A stretch of DNA of 64,000 nucleotides. Origin: Acidobacteriota bacterium (GTDB lineage: Bacteria > Acidobacteriota > Terriglobia > Bryobacterales > Bryobacteraceae). Below are positions 13,232 to 23,863 of this stretch, piece after piece. The position numbers were made by a program, and so were the translations under genes. The stretch lies in contig JACPNQ010000023.1 in NCBI GenBank assembly GCA_016185425.1, forward strand, positions 1-64,000. Reading direction: 5' to 3'. Under the pieces are notes generated by a model. The model was not told the DNA's origin. It ran no database searches and saw nothing but the letters and a program-made list of their open reading frames with translations. How positions within the stretch are numbered: the stretch's first letter is position 1; each line of letters begins with the position of its first letter.

Positions 13232-13678
13232 ATGCCTACTCCTTCGACATACGATGACGCCAATCTGATCTTGCGTCTGTACGAGTTGCGGCGGGAAGAC
13301 CGCATGCGATCGGCGCGGAAGTGGTACATGGAGAGTTTCGGACCGGACACCCTGGCCGAGTTCCGTCAATTGTGTCCTCCCGGCAGCGATACAAACGCGT
13401 CGTTCCGGCAGGTTTCGTCGTACTACGAGATGGTGTCGAGCTTTATTACCAGCGGCGTGCTGAACGAGGAGTTGTACTTCCAGAGTGGCGGAGAGCTGTT
13501 TCTGGTTTATATCCGGCTGGAGCCTTTTCTCGCCGAAATGCGCGAGGCGTTCAAGAATCCGGGAATGTATAAGAACCTGCAATCGGTGGCATCGCGCTAT
13601 GCGGACTACGTTAACCGCAACGATCCGCAAGCCGCCGATGCATTCCGCACGCGCATGCGCGCGCTTCTCGGCAAGTAG
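13232..13678 (+). CDS. Unknown 148-residue protein
   Basis: I do not recognise this family. The protein is soluble, rich in charged and aromatic residues, and looks mainly helical (LRLYELRREDRMRSARKWYM and FLAEMREAFKNPGMYKNLQS). There is no signal peptide, membrane segment or Cys motif. Its first half resembles small proteins often kept as acidobacterial hypotheticals. It lies 27 bp after the GNAT gene and 5 bp before the next small gene, so the three are probably one transcript. No clear Shine-Dalgarno sequence precedes its ATG. Confidence 0.65.
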   Translation: MPTPSTYDDANLILRLYELRREDRMRSARKWYMESFGPDTLAEFRQLCPPGSDTNASFRQVSSYYEMVSSFITSGVLNEELYFQSGGELFLVYIRLEPFLAEMREAFKNPGMYKNLQSVASRYADYVNRNDPQAADAFRTRMRALLGK

Positions 13679-13683
13679 CGGCC

Positions 13684-13965
13684 GTGCGGCAGGATGCTGA
13701 GTTTTTTGACGACCGGGAACTCGATCTGATCTACATCGGGAAGCGGTTGGCGGAAGCACAGGCTCTAGAGGCGCTGCTGACGGAGGCCGGCTGGGACTAC
13801 TACGTGGAAGCCGATGAGTATAGCGGCGGCATTCTGTTCGTCACAAAACGGACAGGGGCATTCTTTTATGTACTGCTGGACAAGGCTCCCGAGGCGCGGG
13901 AGTTTTTGAAAGCCAACGGGTATAAGCCGCAGCCGGCGCTGCCTAGCGCGGCCACCAGCGATTGA
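13684..13965 (+). CDS. Small DUF2007-like protein
   Basis: The product has 93 residues from a GTG start five bases after the previous stop. The pattern of a short sensing-type fold (LIYIGKRLAEAQALEALLTE, then a beta strand and FFYVLLDKAPEAREFLKANGY) resembles the DUF2007 putative signal-transducing family, but I can only suggest this. There are no catalytic motifs. Its 3' end overlaps the converging sulfatase gene by 23 bases. Confidence 0.6.
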   Translation: MRQDAEFFDDRELDLIYIGKRLAEAQALEALLTEAGWDYYVEADEYSGGILFVTKRTGAFFYVLLDKAPEAREFLKANGYKPQPALPSAATSD

Positions 13966-15184
13966 TACGCAATTCGAGCGCCGCCATGGTGTGCTTGTGC
14001 TCCGGAGTTTTGGAAAGATCTTTCCCTTCGTACGGATCGGCGACAAGGTCGTAGAGTTCGCGATTTCCACTCTCGTACAGGTTGAGCTTCCACCGCTTCG
14101 TGCGGACGGTGCGAATGGGGTTCACCCACTTCTGCTTGGCGTAGTATTCAAGGAAGATCGCATCGCGCGAGATTTCTTTGACGAGGCTTTCCCCGTCGAT
14201 CTTTCGCGGCCATTCGACGCCGGCCAGCGCGGCGAGCGTTGGCGCGATGTCGGCCTGCGTAACGAGATCGTCGCGGCGCCCCGGTTGCATCCGGCCGGGC
14301 GCGCGGATGAGGAGCGGAATGCGAATCAGCGGCTCATACATGAACGGCCCTTTGAAAGGAAGTCCATGGCCGCCTAACTGATCGCCGTGGTCTGCCGTAT
14401 AGACGACGATCGTGTCTGCCAGATCGCCCGCCGCGTCCAGAACCTGTCCAAGCTGGACATCCGTTTGCTCCAGCAGGTTCAGGTAATAGCTGCGGTAACG
14501 GAGCCAATGATTCGCGTCGAAATCGGCGGTGATCTTGCCTTGGTCTTTCTCGACAAATTCGCGCTGTTCGGAGGGTTTGGCGCTGAGGTTCGCAAGGCCC
14601 GTCGCCGGCGGTTTGACGCCGGGACGAATCGCTGTACGCTCCAGCACCTCGCGGATGTGATAGATGTCGTGCGGATTCAGCACGCTTACCCAGGCGAGCC
14701 ATGGTCCCTTCCGCTGTCTGATCCACGCGGAAGCCGCCGCGGCGGCTTCCGCGTCCGTACCGCCGGCTCCCGAAGAGAATCCGAAACGTTCGAGGCCGCC
14801 CGCGGTCTCCCGGCTGAGGTGCCACTTACCGAAGTACCCTGTGGCCCAGCCGGCAGCGCGAAAGACACTGCCAACAGTGGGTATCGAGGCATCGAGTGAA
14901 GCGCCGAGAGAGCCGCCGTCCACATTGGTTCGGACGCCGGTGTGGTGCGGTTCCAGGCCCGTCATCAAGCTGGATCGGGCGGGCGAGCACTGTGGTGTAT
15001 TGCAGAAGGCGCGGGTAAAGTCAGCCGCGCCCTTGGCGATGCGAGCACGGTTCGGCAGCGCGGCGGGACCCGGAAGCAGCGCCGATTCCTGATCCGTCAT
15101 GAAGACCAGGATGTTCGGGCGGGAGCGTTGTTGAGCCGCGCGTACGGCGAGTGAAGCCGACAGGAACGCGCGGCGATTCATCAT
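13943..15184 (-). CDS. Secreted sulfatase (formylglycine-dependent)
   Basis: This is a type I sulfatase of 413 residues. The modification signature C66-S-P-A-R70 followed by SSLMTG is intact, so Cys66 would become formylglycine if a maturase is present elsewhere. Metal-binding NILVFMTDQE and the later YTADHGDQLGGHG are also typical. The N-terminus MMNRRAFLSASLAVRAAQQ looks like a twin-arginine-type signal. The ATG at 15184 overlaps the upstream gene's stop by four bases. The substrate is unknown; Solibacter-type genomes carry many sulfatases for sulfated polysaccharides. No formylglycine-generating enzyme is in the window. Confidence 0.88.
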   Translation of the reverse strand: MMNRRAFLSASLAVRAAQQRSRPNILVFMTDQESALLPGPAALPNRARIAKGAADFTRAFCNTPQCSPARSSLMTGLEPHHTGVRTNVDGGSLGASLDASIPTVGSVFRAAGWATGYFGKWHLSRETAGGLERFGFSSGAGGTDAEAAAAASAWIRQRKGPWLAWVSVLNPHDIYHIREVLERTAIRPGVKPPATGLANLSAKPSEQREFVEKDQGKITADFDANHWLRYRSYYLNLLEQTDVQLGQVLDAAGDLADTIVVYTADHGDQLGGHGLPFKGPFMYEPLIRIPLLIRAPGRMQPGRRDDLVTQADIAPTLAALAGVEWPRKIDGESLVKEISRDAIFLEYYAKQKWVNPIRTVRTKRWKLNLYESGNRELYDLVADPYEGKDLSKTPEHKHTMAALELRINRWWPR

Positions 15185-17901
15185 GGATTGGCTTCGTCTT
15201 TGGGGTTCTTCAACGCGAAGGTGACGACGTTCGACACATAGATGTCCTGCGCGATCGTAACCTGCGTCTTCGAATTGGTGGGGAGGTCCGAGTTCAACTC
15301 GAGATGAACTTCGTAGATGCCGATCGCACCGGGCTTCAATGCCGCATAGAGCACATTGGCCGTCTTGCCGCCGGCAAGCGAGGAGACGAATTCATTCGGC
15401 TCGTTCAGCGGCGTGCCATCGTACTGGATGCCGGTCTTGATTGCCGCCTGCGCGTCGCCGCTCTTCAAGCGGCCGAGGCCCGTGGCCGTGACGACGATCG
15501 TCTCGCCGGGCAGCGCCGGATTCGCTTCCGTAATGAGAGCGCCGGCCGTGTTGGCGCAGCAGAGGGCGGGCGTGGTGGCGGTCATGATGACCTGCGCCCC
15601 GTCATTCGATTTGGCGGAATAGACGATGCCGTTGCCGGCATCGCCCGGCTGCTTGGCGCGGAGCCGGATACGGGTGAAGACGCCAGCCGAGAAGGCCTCG
15701 ACCTTTTCATCCGCATTGGCGTTGATAAGACCAACGATTGCATCGCGAATCTTGGCGAGATCGTCACCGGTCTGGACGGTGTAGGTGTACTCGCGATCCT
15801 CGATGACGACGGTGGCCTTATCGTTGGCGTTTGCGGTGCCATCGACCGATACAGTGCCGGTAGCACGATCGGAGAAGTGCGTGACGACACCCGGGCGAGG
15901 ATCAAAACCATCCGTAGCAAAGATGCCAGGATTCTGCGGAATGATCGGCACGGCAACTGGCGAAGTGGTGACAGCGGCTCCGTTGGGGCGCTCGATGAGC
16001 AGATAAGCGTTGGAACTGGTTGCGTCCATCATCTCCCACGGCAATTGCGCGTTGATCTGTGTGGGCGAAACCATCAACAATGGCGCTTCCATTCCGTCGA
16101 AGTAAAGGCGCACGCCGCCGAGGTAGCGGGGCAGTTCCACAGCATCCTTCGGGGCGGAGACCGTTGTGCTGGCGAGGTTATCGCCGAACACAGTAATTAG
16201 TGTGCCGGCAGCGACGCGGGCGGCATTCTGGCCGCCGGTGAGGGTGGCGCCGCTGGTGGTCAAGGTGATAGCGGAATCGTCGGGCGACTTCGCCGTCGTA
16301 TAATCGATATTGTTCCCATCTTCGCCGCCGGCGCGTGCCGTGATGAGCAAAGCGCGCAAGTCGGGAATGACACTAGCGGTAACGGCGCCGTCCTGATCCG
16401 CATTGATGAGGTTCGCCATCTGCAGCAGGATGTTGGCGAACGTATCGTCCCGGATGAACTTGTATTTGTACTCGCGGCCAGCGATGGTGATCGTAATCTG
16501 GTCGCCTTCCTTGATGGTGCCGCCAAGCGTGACCGAAGCGGTGGCAAAAACATTGCGGCTGGCGAGGTTGCGGACAGCAGTAAACGGGAGCGGCTGATCG
16601 TGGAGCGAAAAGACGACAATACGGCGGTTGTACGTGTCGCTGACAAACAGGTTCACGCCGTCCCACGCTAAAGACATCGGCGTGCGAAGAAGATCGGCGG
16701 AGGCGCGAAGGCCGGGGAAGGCGCTGTCCGAGGAGCGATTCGATTCGCCGCTCAGTTGGCCAAGAACGAGATCGGCGGCCTGGCCGTTCTTCAACGGCAG
16801 AGAATTGTAGACCAGCACGCGGTCATTACCGCCGTCGGCGATGAAGAGGCGCTTGCCGTCGCTGAGAGCGAAACGCGGGAAGTCCATGGTGGCGAGACAG
16901 GTCCTCGGATAGCCCGGCTTGCCGTCGCTGCCGATTCCATTCGATTCGCAAACCGCGGGGCTGTTGTTGGCGGCCTGCGAGACGAAGTCGGCCTGGCCGA
17001 GAACGAGATCCGCCGCCTGGGCGTTGCGGGTGGGGATGCTGTTCCAGATGAGGACACGATTCTGGCCGAGATCCGCAACGTAAATGCGCTGTCCGTCGGA
17101 GGTTACCGAGACCGGATTGACGAGGTTATTGTCCTTCGGGTCGATCTTCGTCCGCGAGAGATCCAGCTCGACGTTGGTGTTGAAATCCGGCTGGCCGATG
17201 ACAATATCGGCGGGCTGAAAATTGCGAGTCGGGAAGCTATTCCAGATCAGGACGCGGCTGTGGCCGCTGTCGGCTACGAAGAGCCGCTGGTCCTGAATCC
17301 ACACGCCCTGCGGGCCACGCATGCGCTGGCCGGGAATACCGCGGGGGGCCGTTCCGGTGGTGAAGTTTTCCTGGCCGAGAACGATGTTGGCGGGCTGCGT
17401 GTTAGAGCTGGGGATGGAGTTCCAGAGGAGAACGCGGTTGTTGTCGGTATCGGCGACGGCGAGACGGTTCCCATCGGATGCGACGGCCGTGGGACTGCGA
17501 AGCGCGGCGGCACTGGGAGTGGCTTTCACTTCGTTCTTCGTAAAATCGGTCTGGCCGAGCACGAGATCGGGCACGCCGCGGCAGGCGGGACACCGGGTGA
17601 ACTGAGGAACGGGCGCACTGACAGGAAGCGTGATGCTGTCGAGATTGTTGTAGATCAGGACGCGGTGGTTCAGGGGCGTGGAGCCGACAGGGTTGGAATC
17701 GGCGACGAACAGCTTGTTATTGGCGTAGGCCAATCCGCCGACGCCGCCCAGGACAACTGCCGAAGGGGTGGGATCCTGCTCTGTAAATGTTCTCTGACCG
17801 ATTAGCAGCCGCGCGGCCTGTCCACTGTAGAATTCTGCTGAGTTAGCAAGGGCCACGCTGGCGAGCCACAACATTAGATGCTTCATGCGGAGGTTCGTCA
17901 T
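15181..17901 (-). CDS. Secreted beta-propeller protein with interrupted TIGR03437 domain
   Basis: The product has about 906 residues from ATG 17901 (MTNLRMKHLMLWLASVALANS signal peptide); ATG 17886 is an equally possible start and neither has a good ribosome-binding site. Residues about 20-440 are NHL-like repeats marked by recurrent ADLVLGQADF/IVIGQPDF and NRVLIWNS. Then comes a module (about 450-555) with VTLGGTIKEGDQITITIAG and AGGEDGNNIDY. A Solibacter C-terminal domain starts at about 560 (AAGTLITVFGDNLAST, SPTQINAQLPWEM). A second copy of the module (about 680-785; GTVSVDGTANANDKATVVIE and PGDAGNGIVYSA) interrupts it, and the domain resumes at PGETIVVTATGLGR. It is coupled to the sulfatase by ATGA. 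Binding or adhesion is likely, but this is inferred. Confidence 0.85.
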   Translation of the reverse strand: MTNLRMKHLMLWLASVALANSAEFYSGQAARLLIGQRTFTEQDPTPSAVVLGGVGGLAYANNKLFVADSNPVGSTPLNHRVLIYNNLDSITLPVSAPVPQFTRCPACRGVPDLVLGQTDFTKNEVKATPSAAALRSPTAVASDGNRLAVADTDNNRVLLWNSIPSSNTQPANIVLGQENFTTGTAPRGIPGQRMRGPQGVWIQDQRLFVADSGHSRVLIWNSFPTRNFQPADIVIGQPDFNTNVELDLSRTKIDPKDNNLVNPVSVTSDGQRIYVADLGQNRVLIWNSIPTRNAQAADLVLGQADFVSQAANNSPAVCESNGIGSDGKPGYPRTCLATMDFPRFALSDGKRLFIADGGNDRVLVYNSLPLKNGQAADLVLGQLSGESNRSSDSAFPGLRASADLLRTPMSLAWDGVNLFVSDTYNRRIVVFSLHDQPLPFTAVRNLASRNVFATASVTLGGTIKEGDQITITIAGREYKYKFIRDDTFANILLQMANLINADQDGAVTASVIPDLRALLITARAGGEDGNNIDYTTAKSPDDSAITLTTSGATLTGGQNAARVAAGTLITVFGDNLASTTVSAPKDAVELPRYLGGVRLYFDGMEAPLLMVSPTQINAQLPWEMMDATSSNAYLLIERPNGAAVTTSPVAVPIIPQNPGIFATDGFDPRPGVVTHFSDRATGTVSVDGTANANDKATVVIEDREYTYTVQTGDDLAKIRDAIVGLINANADEKVEAFSAGVFTRIRLRAKQPGDAGNGIVYSAKSNDGAQVIMTATTPALCCANTAGALITEANPALPGETIVVTATGLGRLKSGDAQAAIKTGIQYDGTPLNEPNEFVSSLAGGKTANVLYAALKPGAIGIYEVHLELNSDLPTNSKTQVTIAQDIYVSNVVTFALKNPKDEANP

Positions 17902-17984
17902 TACGCAAACTTTCAGTATACCAGCGACGCAGGGAATCCCCTTAGCGGGTACGGAGGCGCCCGATTTTTTACACGGCCGCGCGG

Positions 17985-18584
17985 TTAGCGGGGCGTCACG
18001 GAGCCCCAAATGATTTGGTAGACTTCCACCTCGCCGGAGAGATTCCTGCCGGCCCGGATGGAGATTTGGGTGTTTGGCTGGAGGCGCGCGCGCTCGGAAA
18101 CGACACCGTCCTCCATGTAGCGCGTGTCGCGGCGGAGCACAAGGGTTTTGTAGCCCTCGGTGCGGGTGCGCAACACCAGCTTCTCCGGCGTGAGTTCGCT
18201 CACCGTTCCGGCCCACTGATATTCGCCGCGCGGGATGATGCTTTCGGTGACGGCGCGATAGGTGATTCTCATGCGGCCGGATTCTTTGGCATTCAAGTCG
18301 GCGAGGCGGACGGTGCGGACGTAACAGGGCATGCCGTCGATCAGGCGGCGATCGGCAACGATCTCGACGAGGTCGGACGGCTGAAAGGCGTTCGGCGCGA
18401 CGCGGATGCGGCTTTGTTCGAACCAGGTCCGATGGTCATAGGTACAACGGAACTCTTTGTGAGTGACGGTCTTCAGCAGAAAACTCGACTTCTGGATGTC
18501 GCTGATGTAGCCGGACACTACGCCAACCGGCACATCTTCGGCGCAAAGGAGCATCGGGAAAATCCAAAGCACTCGCTGCCACAT
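17985..18584 (-). CDS. Small secreted protein of unknown function
   Basis: The product has about 199 residues from the ATG at 18584, which gives a signal peptide (MWQRVLWIFPMLLCAEDVPV); longer frames reach into the divergent gene. The mature chain looks all-beta, with repeated short strands such as GVVSGYISDIQKSSFLLKT and PNTQISIRAGRNLSGEVEVY that resemble OB-like or DUF5666-like barrels; this is only a suggestion. It lies 83 bp upstream of the propeller gene on the same strand, so they may share a transcript. Confidence 0.65.
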   Translation of the reverse strand: MWQRVLWIFPMLLCAEDVPVGVVSGYISDIQKSSFLLKTVTHKEFRCTYDHRTWFEQSRIRVAPNAFQPSDLVEIVADRRLIDGMPCYVRTVRLADLNAKESGRMRITYRAVTESIIPRGEYQWAGTVSELTPEKLVLRTRTEGYKTLVLRRDTRYMEDGVVSERARLQPNTQISIRAGRNLSGEVEVYQIIWGSVTPR

Positions 18585-18609
18585 GCTCCCTATTCTACTG
18601 CTTGGTACA

Positions 18610-19683
18610 ATGACCGATTTGCAACATAACGACCTTACCGAACAGAGCTCCCGCGCCATCGCGTGGTTCCAACACTCCGGCATCCAAGAAGCGAACGGCG
18701 GCGTGGCGCGCTATCACCTTTTGGCGGAAGGACGGAATTTATCCGTATCGACGGAGATCACCGGCTACGCCGTTAGCGCGATGGTTTGGGGCGGAGCGTT
18801 TGCGGAAGCTTGTCGTGCCGCGGACTTTTTGGTCTACAGAGCATGGCAGCCGGATTTGCAGGCGATGCCATTCGAGGTGGGCAACCCGATGCCGCCGTCG
18901 TACTTTTTCGATTGCGGGATTATCGTCCGCGGTTTGCTGGCGGCGTGGCGCGCGTCGGGCCGGCTGGAGTATCTGGGCCGCGCGAGAGAAATTGGGCTGG
19001 CGATGGGAAGGGATTTCTGGTCGGCAAAGGGAGAGTTGCACCCGATATTGGAACTGCCATCCAAAATGCCGCGCGCGTATGAGAAGCGCTGGTCGCGCGA
19101 GCCTGGGTGTCTCCAGTTGAAGTCGGCGCTGGCCTGGGCCGACCTGGCGAAGCTTTTCCCGGGAGAGGCCTTTGCAGCCTGGTTCGAACGGGCGCTGCAC
19201 TATTCGCTGCAGACGCATCTGTCCTTCCTTCCGGGTGAGGCCGACGAGCATAAGGTAATGGACCGGCTACATGCGTATTCCTATTTTTTGGAAGCGCTAT
19301 TGGCGCGGGCAGCACGAACGGAGGTGAAGGAAGCGCTTTGTACCGGCATCGGGCGTGTGGGTCATTATTTGCGTGAGATCGGGCCGTGTTTTGAACGGTC
19401 CGACGTATGCGCACAGTTGCTGCGCGTGCGGCTGCTGGCGGATTCACTCGGCGCCGTGCCGATTGCCGCAAACGAGGCGGAGGAGGAGGCAACGCGGTGC
19501 GCGGCGCATCAGCGGTGCGCCGGTCCTCCGATGACGGACGGCGGCTATGGCTTTGGCACGCGCGACGGCGCGCCGCTGCCGTATATGAATCCTGTCTCTA
19601 CCGCTTTCTGCATGCAGGCGATGCAGTGGTGGCACGATTGGAAGCGCGGCGCATTTCAAGGCTCGCTGGCCGAGTTGATCTAA
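18610..19683 (+). CDS. Alpha/alpha-toroid (six-hairpin-like) protein
   Basis: The product is 357 residues from ATG 18610, which avoids overlap with the divergent gene. The sequence is helical with repeated aromatic/acidic hairpins (ITGYAVSAMVWGGAF, LQLKSALAWADLAKLFPGEAF, MTDGGYGFGTRDG) and resembles the six-hairpin glycosidase/epimerase superfamily or a prenyltransferase-like toroid. No recognised catalytic pair can be assigned. It is followed after five bases by a glycosyltransferase fusion, so a role in sugar or surface-glycan metabolism is inferred from context. Confidence 0.65.
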   Translation: MTDLQHNDLTEQSSRAIAWFQHSGIQEANGGVARYHLLAEGRNLSVSTEITGYAVSAMVWGGAFAEACRAADFLVYRAWQPDLQAMPFEVGNPMPPSYFFDCGIIVRGLLAAWRASGRLEYLGRAREIGLAMGRDFWSAKGELHPILELPSKMPRAYEKRWSREPGCLQLKSALAWADLAKLFPGEAFAAWFERALHYSLQTHLSFLPGEADEHKVMDRLHAYSYFLEALLARAARTEVKEALCTGIGRVGHYLREIGPCFERSDVCAQLLRVRLLADSLGAVPIAANEAEEEATRCAAHQRCAGPPMTDGGYGFGTRDGAPLPYMNPVSTAFCMQAMQWWHDWKRGAFQGSLAELI

Positions 19684-19688
19684 GTCCT

Positions 19689-22349
19689 GTGCGTCCGCGA
19701 ATCAAATTTGTGTTCGCGTCAGGATCGGACGATCTGATCCCGGCATTGATCCAAAAGATGGCGGGTATCTATCCGGAGTTGCCTCTGTATGTGATCTCCG
19801 AGTTTCCTCCACCGGTTTCGGGTCACACATGGATACGGTGGTACCCGGCGAAGGACCTGGAGGATAACTGGGCCCGCGTGGCCGCCAGGGTAGCAGGATA
19901 CGAGGTTGCGCTGGCGGGGATTATTCTGCAGCCCAATATGCCGTACTGGGCGATGCGGTGGACGGCGATGCGGCGCTTGCCACGGCAGTTGATCGTATTC
20001 AACGAGAATCTCGACCATTTCATGCTGCGCCCGCGCAGTCTGCCGGTAATAGCAAGGCACTTTTGGTGGCGTCTAAAGAATTTCATAAGGTGGGAGACTC
20101 GACCCGGGGGAACTGTTTTTACGTTCATCTGGCGGCTGTTTCACCCATGGGCGTTCCGCCGGCCGCTGGTCTATTGGATGGCACGGGCAAGCGGGCGAGT
20201 GGCTGGATGGTTGCGGTCGCCCGCGGCGCCTGGGCGCTTAGATGGGTCGCTGCCGGTTGGAGTGAGTGTCGTTATTCCATCGAGGAACGGGCGGGAGTTA
20301 TTGGAACGTCTGTTTGCGTCGATGATGCCCCAGTCGCCGGACGAGATCATTGTTGTAGACAACGGGTCCAGCGACGGCACCGCGGCGTGGCTGCGGGAGG
20401 AACATGCATCGGTTGTTGTCGAAGAGAGCAAAGAAGCGTTGTCGTTCGCGGCGGCAGTGAATCGCGGCATTGCCCGCGCACAATTCGCGCGGACGTGTTT
20501 ATTGAACAACGACATGGTGCTGGAGCCCGGCTTCTTCGCGGCACTGTCGCGCCCGTTCGATGCCGTACCGGACCTATTTGCGTCGACAGCGCAGATTTTC
20601 TTCCCATCCGGGCTGAGGCGTGAGGAAACCGGGAAGGCGATGTACCACCACAATAAGACGGGCCAGTTCCCGCTCTGGTGCGAGATGCCGCTCGATGGCG
20701 AAGACGGCACGTGGGTGCTCTACGGCAGCGGCGGATGCACGCTATACGACACCTCCAAGCTGCGCGCGCTGGGTGGGATTGGCGAGCAATACACGCCAGC
20801 ATATGTCGAGGATCTCGATATCGGCTGGCGGGCGTGGAGGCGCGGATGGCCGACGGTGTTCGCGGCGCAGGCACGATTGCTGCATCTGCACCGCTCGACG
20901 ACGACAAAATACTTTTCGGAACAGGATCTGGAAGACGCGCTGGAGTGGAACTATGTGCAGTTTGCCGCCGGGAGTCACTCACCGGCACTTTGGCGCGAAG
21001 CGATTGACAGACTGAACCTGCTGGCGGCGAGACCCGAGCCGCCGGCTTCGGCTGAGCGGGCATTGCGCGGCGCTTGGCGGCAACCATGGCGCCAACCGCT
21101 CGCCGCCGCGGGCGACGATACGCCTCTGTCTCTGTGCGGCGGCGCGGTAGCGGTATTCCCTGGACTCCCGGCATCGGGGCGGAAGCGCGTGGTTATCGCC
21201 GCGCCCTATCTTCCCTTCCCTCTGTCGCACGGCGGAGCGGTGCGCATGTTCAACCTGATGCGGGAGGCGGCGCGCGATTTCGACCAGATCCTGATTGTCT
21301 TCGTGGATCAACTCGCCACACCCGCGGCCGAGCTGTTGGCGATTTGCAACGAGGTGATCCTGGTACGGCGCGAGGGTTCGCATCTTCTACCGCCGAGCAG
21401 GCGGCCCGATGTGGTGGAAGAGCACGACCGTCCCGAATTCCGTGCGGCGCTTGCGGCCACCTTGCGCCGGTGGCGGCCGGACATCGTACAGCTTGAATTC
21501 ACGCAGATGGCCCTTTATGCCGAACAATGCCGTCCAGCGAAGACGATTCTTGTCGAGCACGACATTACGCTCGACCTCTACGGCCAACTTCTGAAAGACA
21601 AAGAAGATTACGACACGCGGGAGCAGTACGAGAAATGGTCCGAATTTGAGCGCGATGCATGGAGCCGCGTCGACGCGGTGGTGGCGATGTCGGATAAGGA
21701 CCGCCGTACGATCGGCCGCGCCAATGCGCATGCAATCCTCAACGGCGTCGACCTGGCGCGATTCACACCGTCCGATGCGGAACCCGAAGCGAACCGGCTG
21801 TTGTTCATCGGATCCTTCGCGCACTTACCCAACGTTATGGCGCTCGACTTTTTCCTGCGGGAAGTGTGGCCGCTGATACGGGAGAAAGCCGTGCTCCATG
21901 TCATCGCCGGACAACGGCATGAGTACTATCTGGACCGCTATGCGGATCGCGTGCGGCTGAACCTGGATCAACCGAACGTCGAGATCGACGGTTTCGTCAG
22001 CGATGTTCGTGCCGCGTATCATCGGGCAGCGATCGTGGTTGCGCCACTCGTGGCGAGCGCCGGCACGAACATCAAAATCATGGAGGCGATGGCGATGCGG
22101 AAGGCGATCGTCACGACGTCCGCCGGGATCAATGGGCTCGAATTAGCGGACGGAAAAGACGTGCTGGTGGCCAATACGGGCGCGGAGATGGCCGCGGCAA
22201 TCGAGCGCCTTATCGACAACCCCGCGGCACGCAAAACGCTGGAGCGATTCGCCCGTGAAACAGCGGAACACGAGTACGGCTGGGACCGTATTGGAGGCGC
22301 GCAGGCAGAGTTATACCGCGCGCTGGCCGGGCCGGAAAAGTTACACTGA
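19689..22349 (+). CDS. Bifunctional glycosyltransferase, GT2 plus GT4-like
   Basis: The product is about 886 residues from the GTG at 19689, five bases after the previous stop; an upstream frame extension lies within that gene. Residues about 1-185 are an unassigned N-terminal part. About 190-430 is a GT-A family 2 domain ([33 protein letters not shown], acidic [16 protein letters not shown]). About 500-886 is a GT-B family 4-like domain ([56 protein letters not shown]). Family knowledge suggests two sugar transfers in one chain for surface glycan. No membrane anchor or ABC exporter is adjacent. Followed by gnd after 11 bases. Confidence 0.88.
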   Translation: MRPRIKFVFASGSDDLIPALIQKMAGIYPELPLYVISEFPPPVSGHTWIRWYPAKDLEDNWARVAARVAGYEVALAGIILQPNMPYWAMRWTAMRRLPRQLIVFNENLDHFMLRPRSLPVIARHFWWRLKNFIRWETRPGGTVFTFIWRLFHPWAFRRPLVYWMARASGRVAGWLRSPAAPGRLDGSLPVGVSVVIPSRNGRELLERLFASMMPQSPDEIIVVDNGSSDGTAAWLREEHASVVVEESKEALSFAAAVNRGIARAQFARTCLLNNDMVLEPGFFAALSRPFDAVPDLFASTAQIFFPSGLRREETGKAMYHHNKTGQFPLWCEMPLDGEDGTWVLYGSGGCTLYDTSKLRALGGIGEQYTPAYVEDLDIGWRAWRRGWPTVFAAQARLLHLHRSTTTKYFSEQDLEDALEWNYVQFAAGSHSPALWREAIDRLNLLAARPEPPASAERALRGAWRQPWRQPLAAAGDDTPLSLCGGAVAVFPGLPASGRKRVVIAAPYLPFPLSHGGAVRMFNLMREAARDFDQILIVFVDQLATPAAELLAICNEVILVRREGSHLLPPSRRPDVVEEHDRPEFRAALAATLRRWRPDIVQLEFTQMALYAEQCRPAKTILVEHDITLDLYGQLLKDKEDYDTREQYEKWSEFERDAWSRVDAVVAMSDKDRRTIGRANAHAILNGVDLARFTPSDAEPEANRLLFIGSFAHLPNVMALDFFLREVWPLIREKAVLHVIAGQRHEYYLDRYADRVRLNLDQPNVEIDGFVSDVRAAYHRAAIVVAPLVASAGTNIKIMEAMAMRKAIVTTSAGINGLELADGKDVLVANTGAEMAAAIERLIDNPAARKTLERFARETAEHEYGWDRIGGAQAELYRALAGPEKLH

Positions 22350-22360
22350 AGGAGCTAATT

Positions 22361-23863
22361 ATGTTGAAACCCTTGTCTGATATCGGGCTAGTGGGACTGG
22401 CCGTGATGGGCCAGAACCTCGCGCTCAACATTGCCGACCACGGCTTCCAGATTTCCGTCTACAACCGCACCACGGAGACGATGGAGAAGTTCACCGCCGA
22501 GAATCCGCAGACGCCCGGAGGCGTCGTGGGCGCGAAGACTCTCGAAGAGTTTGTACAGTCGCTTTCGCGGCCTCGCAAGATCGTCATCCTCGTGAAAGCC
22601 GGCGGTCCAACGGACGCTGTGATCAACAGCCTGCTGCCATTACTCGATGCGGAGGACATCATCATCGACGGCGGGAACGCACTGTGGACCGACACCATCC
22701 GCCGTGAAAAAGATCTGGCCGCGAAAGGCTTCCGCTTCGTCGGGTCGGGCGTGAGCGGCGGCGAAGAGGGTGCGCGCTTCGGCCCATCATTGATGCCGGG
22801 GGGCGACCCTTCCTCGTACGAAGAAATCAAGGACATCTGGATGGCAGTGGCCGCGAAAGTGGACGCAACAACCGGGAAGCCGATCATGGGCGCGACGCCG
22901 GGCAACCCAGTGAAGGGCGGCGTGCCGTGCACCACTTTCATCGGGCCGAACGGCGCGGGCCACTACGTAAAAATGGTGCACAACGGCATTGAATACGGCG
23001 ACATGCAGATGATCTGCGAGTCGTACGATATTCTGCGCAAATTGGGCGGGTTTACGCCGGCCGAGCTCAGCAAGATCTTCGGCGAGTGGAACACCGGAAA
23101 ACTCGATTCGTTCCTGATTGAGATCACGACGGACATTCTGCAGCAGATCGACCCAGTCACCGCGAAGCCGTTCGTCGATATCGTGCTCGACGCGGCTGGC
23201 CAAAAAGGCACGGGAAAGTGGACCAGTGTCAATGCGCTCGATATGGGCGTTCCCGCACCGACCGTTTCCGAGGCCGTCTTCGCGCGTTGCCTGAGCGCCG
23301 TAAAGGAAGAGCGCGTGGCCGCTTCGACTCAGCTTACCGGACCGCAGGCGGCGTATTCGGGCGACAAAGCGAAGCTTGTGAAGGCTGTACACGACGCACT
23401 GTACTGCTCGAAGATCTGCTCCTACGCGCAGGGCTTCCAGTTGATGAGCGCGGCACAGGCCGAATATAAATGGACGCTGAATTTCGGCGAGATCGCGAAG
23501 ATCTGGCGCGGCGGCTGCATCATCCGCGCGGCATTTCTGCAGAAGATCACGGAAGCGTATGAGCGCAATCCGAAGCTGGCCAATTTGCTGCTCGATCCGT
23601 TCTTCAAAGCCGAGATCGACCAGGCACAATCGAACTGGCGCCAGGTAATCGCCCTGGCAGCCACGCACGGCATCCCGGCGCCAACGTTTTATTCCGCGCT
23701 TTCCTATTACGACGGCTATCGAGCGGCCACCCTGCCCGCAAACCTGCTGCAGGCGCAGCGCGACTACTTCGGCGCTCACACCTACGAGCGAACCGACAAC
23801 CCGCGCGGCAAGGCGTTCCACCTCGACTGGCCCGAACCTGGCCGTCCGCAGTTGGAAGTCTGA
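22361..23863 (+). CDS. gnd: 6-phosphogluconate dehydrogenase, decarboxylating
   Basis: The product is 500 residues, slightly longer than the usual 470 or so. It oxidises 6-phosphogluconate to ribulose 5-phosphate and CO2 with NADP+, in the pentose phosphate pathway. The nucleotide-binding loop is [21 protein letters not shown]; substrate motifs [20 protein letters not shown] and the catalytic region [20 protein letters not shown] are intact. [16 protein letters not shown] is also diagnostic. AAGGAG at 22349-22354 precedes the ATG. It sits in a plus-strand carbohydrate cluster and is directly abutted by the AGE-family gene. Confidence 0.96.
   Translation: MLKPLSDIGLVGLAVMGQNLALNIADHGFQISVYNRTTETMEKFTAENPQTPGGVVGAKTLEEFVQSLSRPRKIVILVKAGGPTDAVINSLLPLLDAEDIIIDGGNALWTDTIRREKDLAAKGFRFVGSGVSGGEEGARFGPSLMPGGDPSSYEEIKDIWMAVAAKVDATTGKPIMGATPGNPVKGGVPCTTFIGPNGAGHYVKMVHNGIEYGDMQMICESYDILRKLGGFTPAELSKIFGEWNTGKLDSFLIEITTDILQQIDPVTAKPFVDIVLDAAGQKGTGKWTSVNALDMGVPAPTVSEAVFARCLSAVKEERVAASTQLTGPQAAYSGDKAKLVKAVHDALYCSKICSYAQGFQLMSAAQAEYKWTLNFGEIAKIWRGGCIIRAAFLQKITEAYERNPKLANLLLDPFFKAEIDQAQSNWRQVIALAATHGIPAPTFYSALSYYDGYRAATLPANLLQAQRDYFGAHTYERTDNPRGKAFHLDWPEPGRPQLEV

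Noticed and set aside
16756-17805. Open frame (349 codons) opposite the propeller gene
   Set aside because: It is periodic only because the sense gene has repeats.
22787-23821. Open frame (344 codons) opposite gnd
   Set aside because: gnd is unmistakable on the plus strand; the antisense peptide has no recognised motif.
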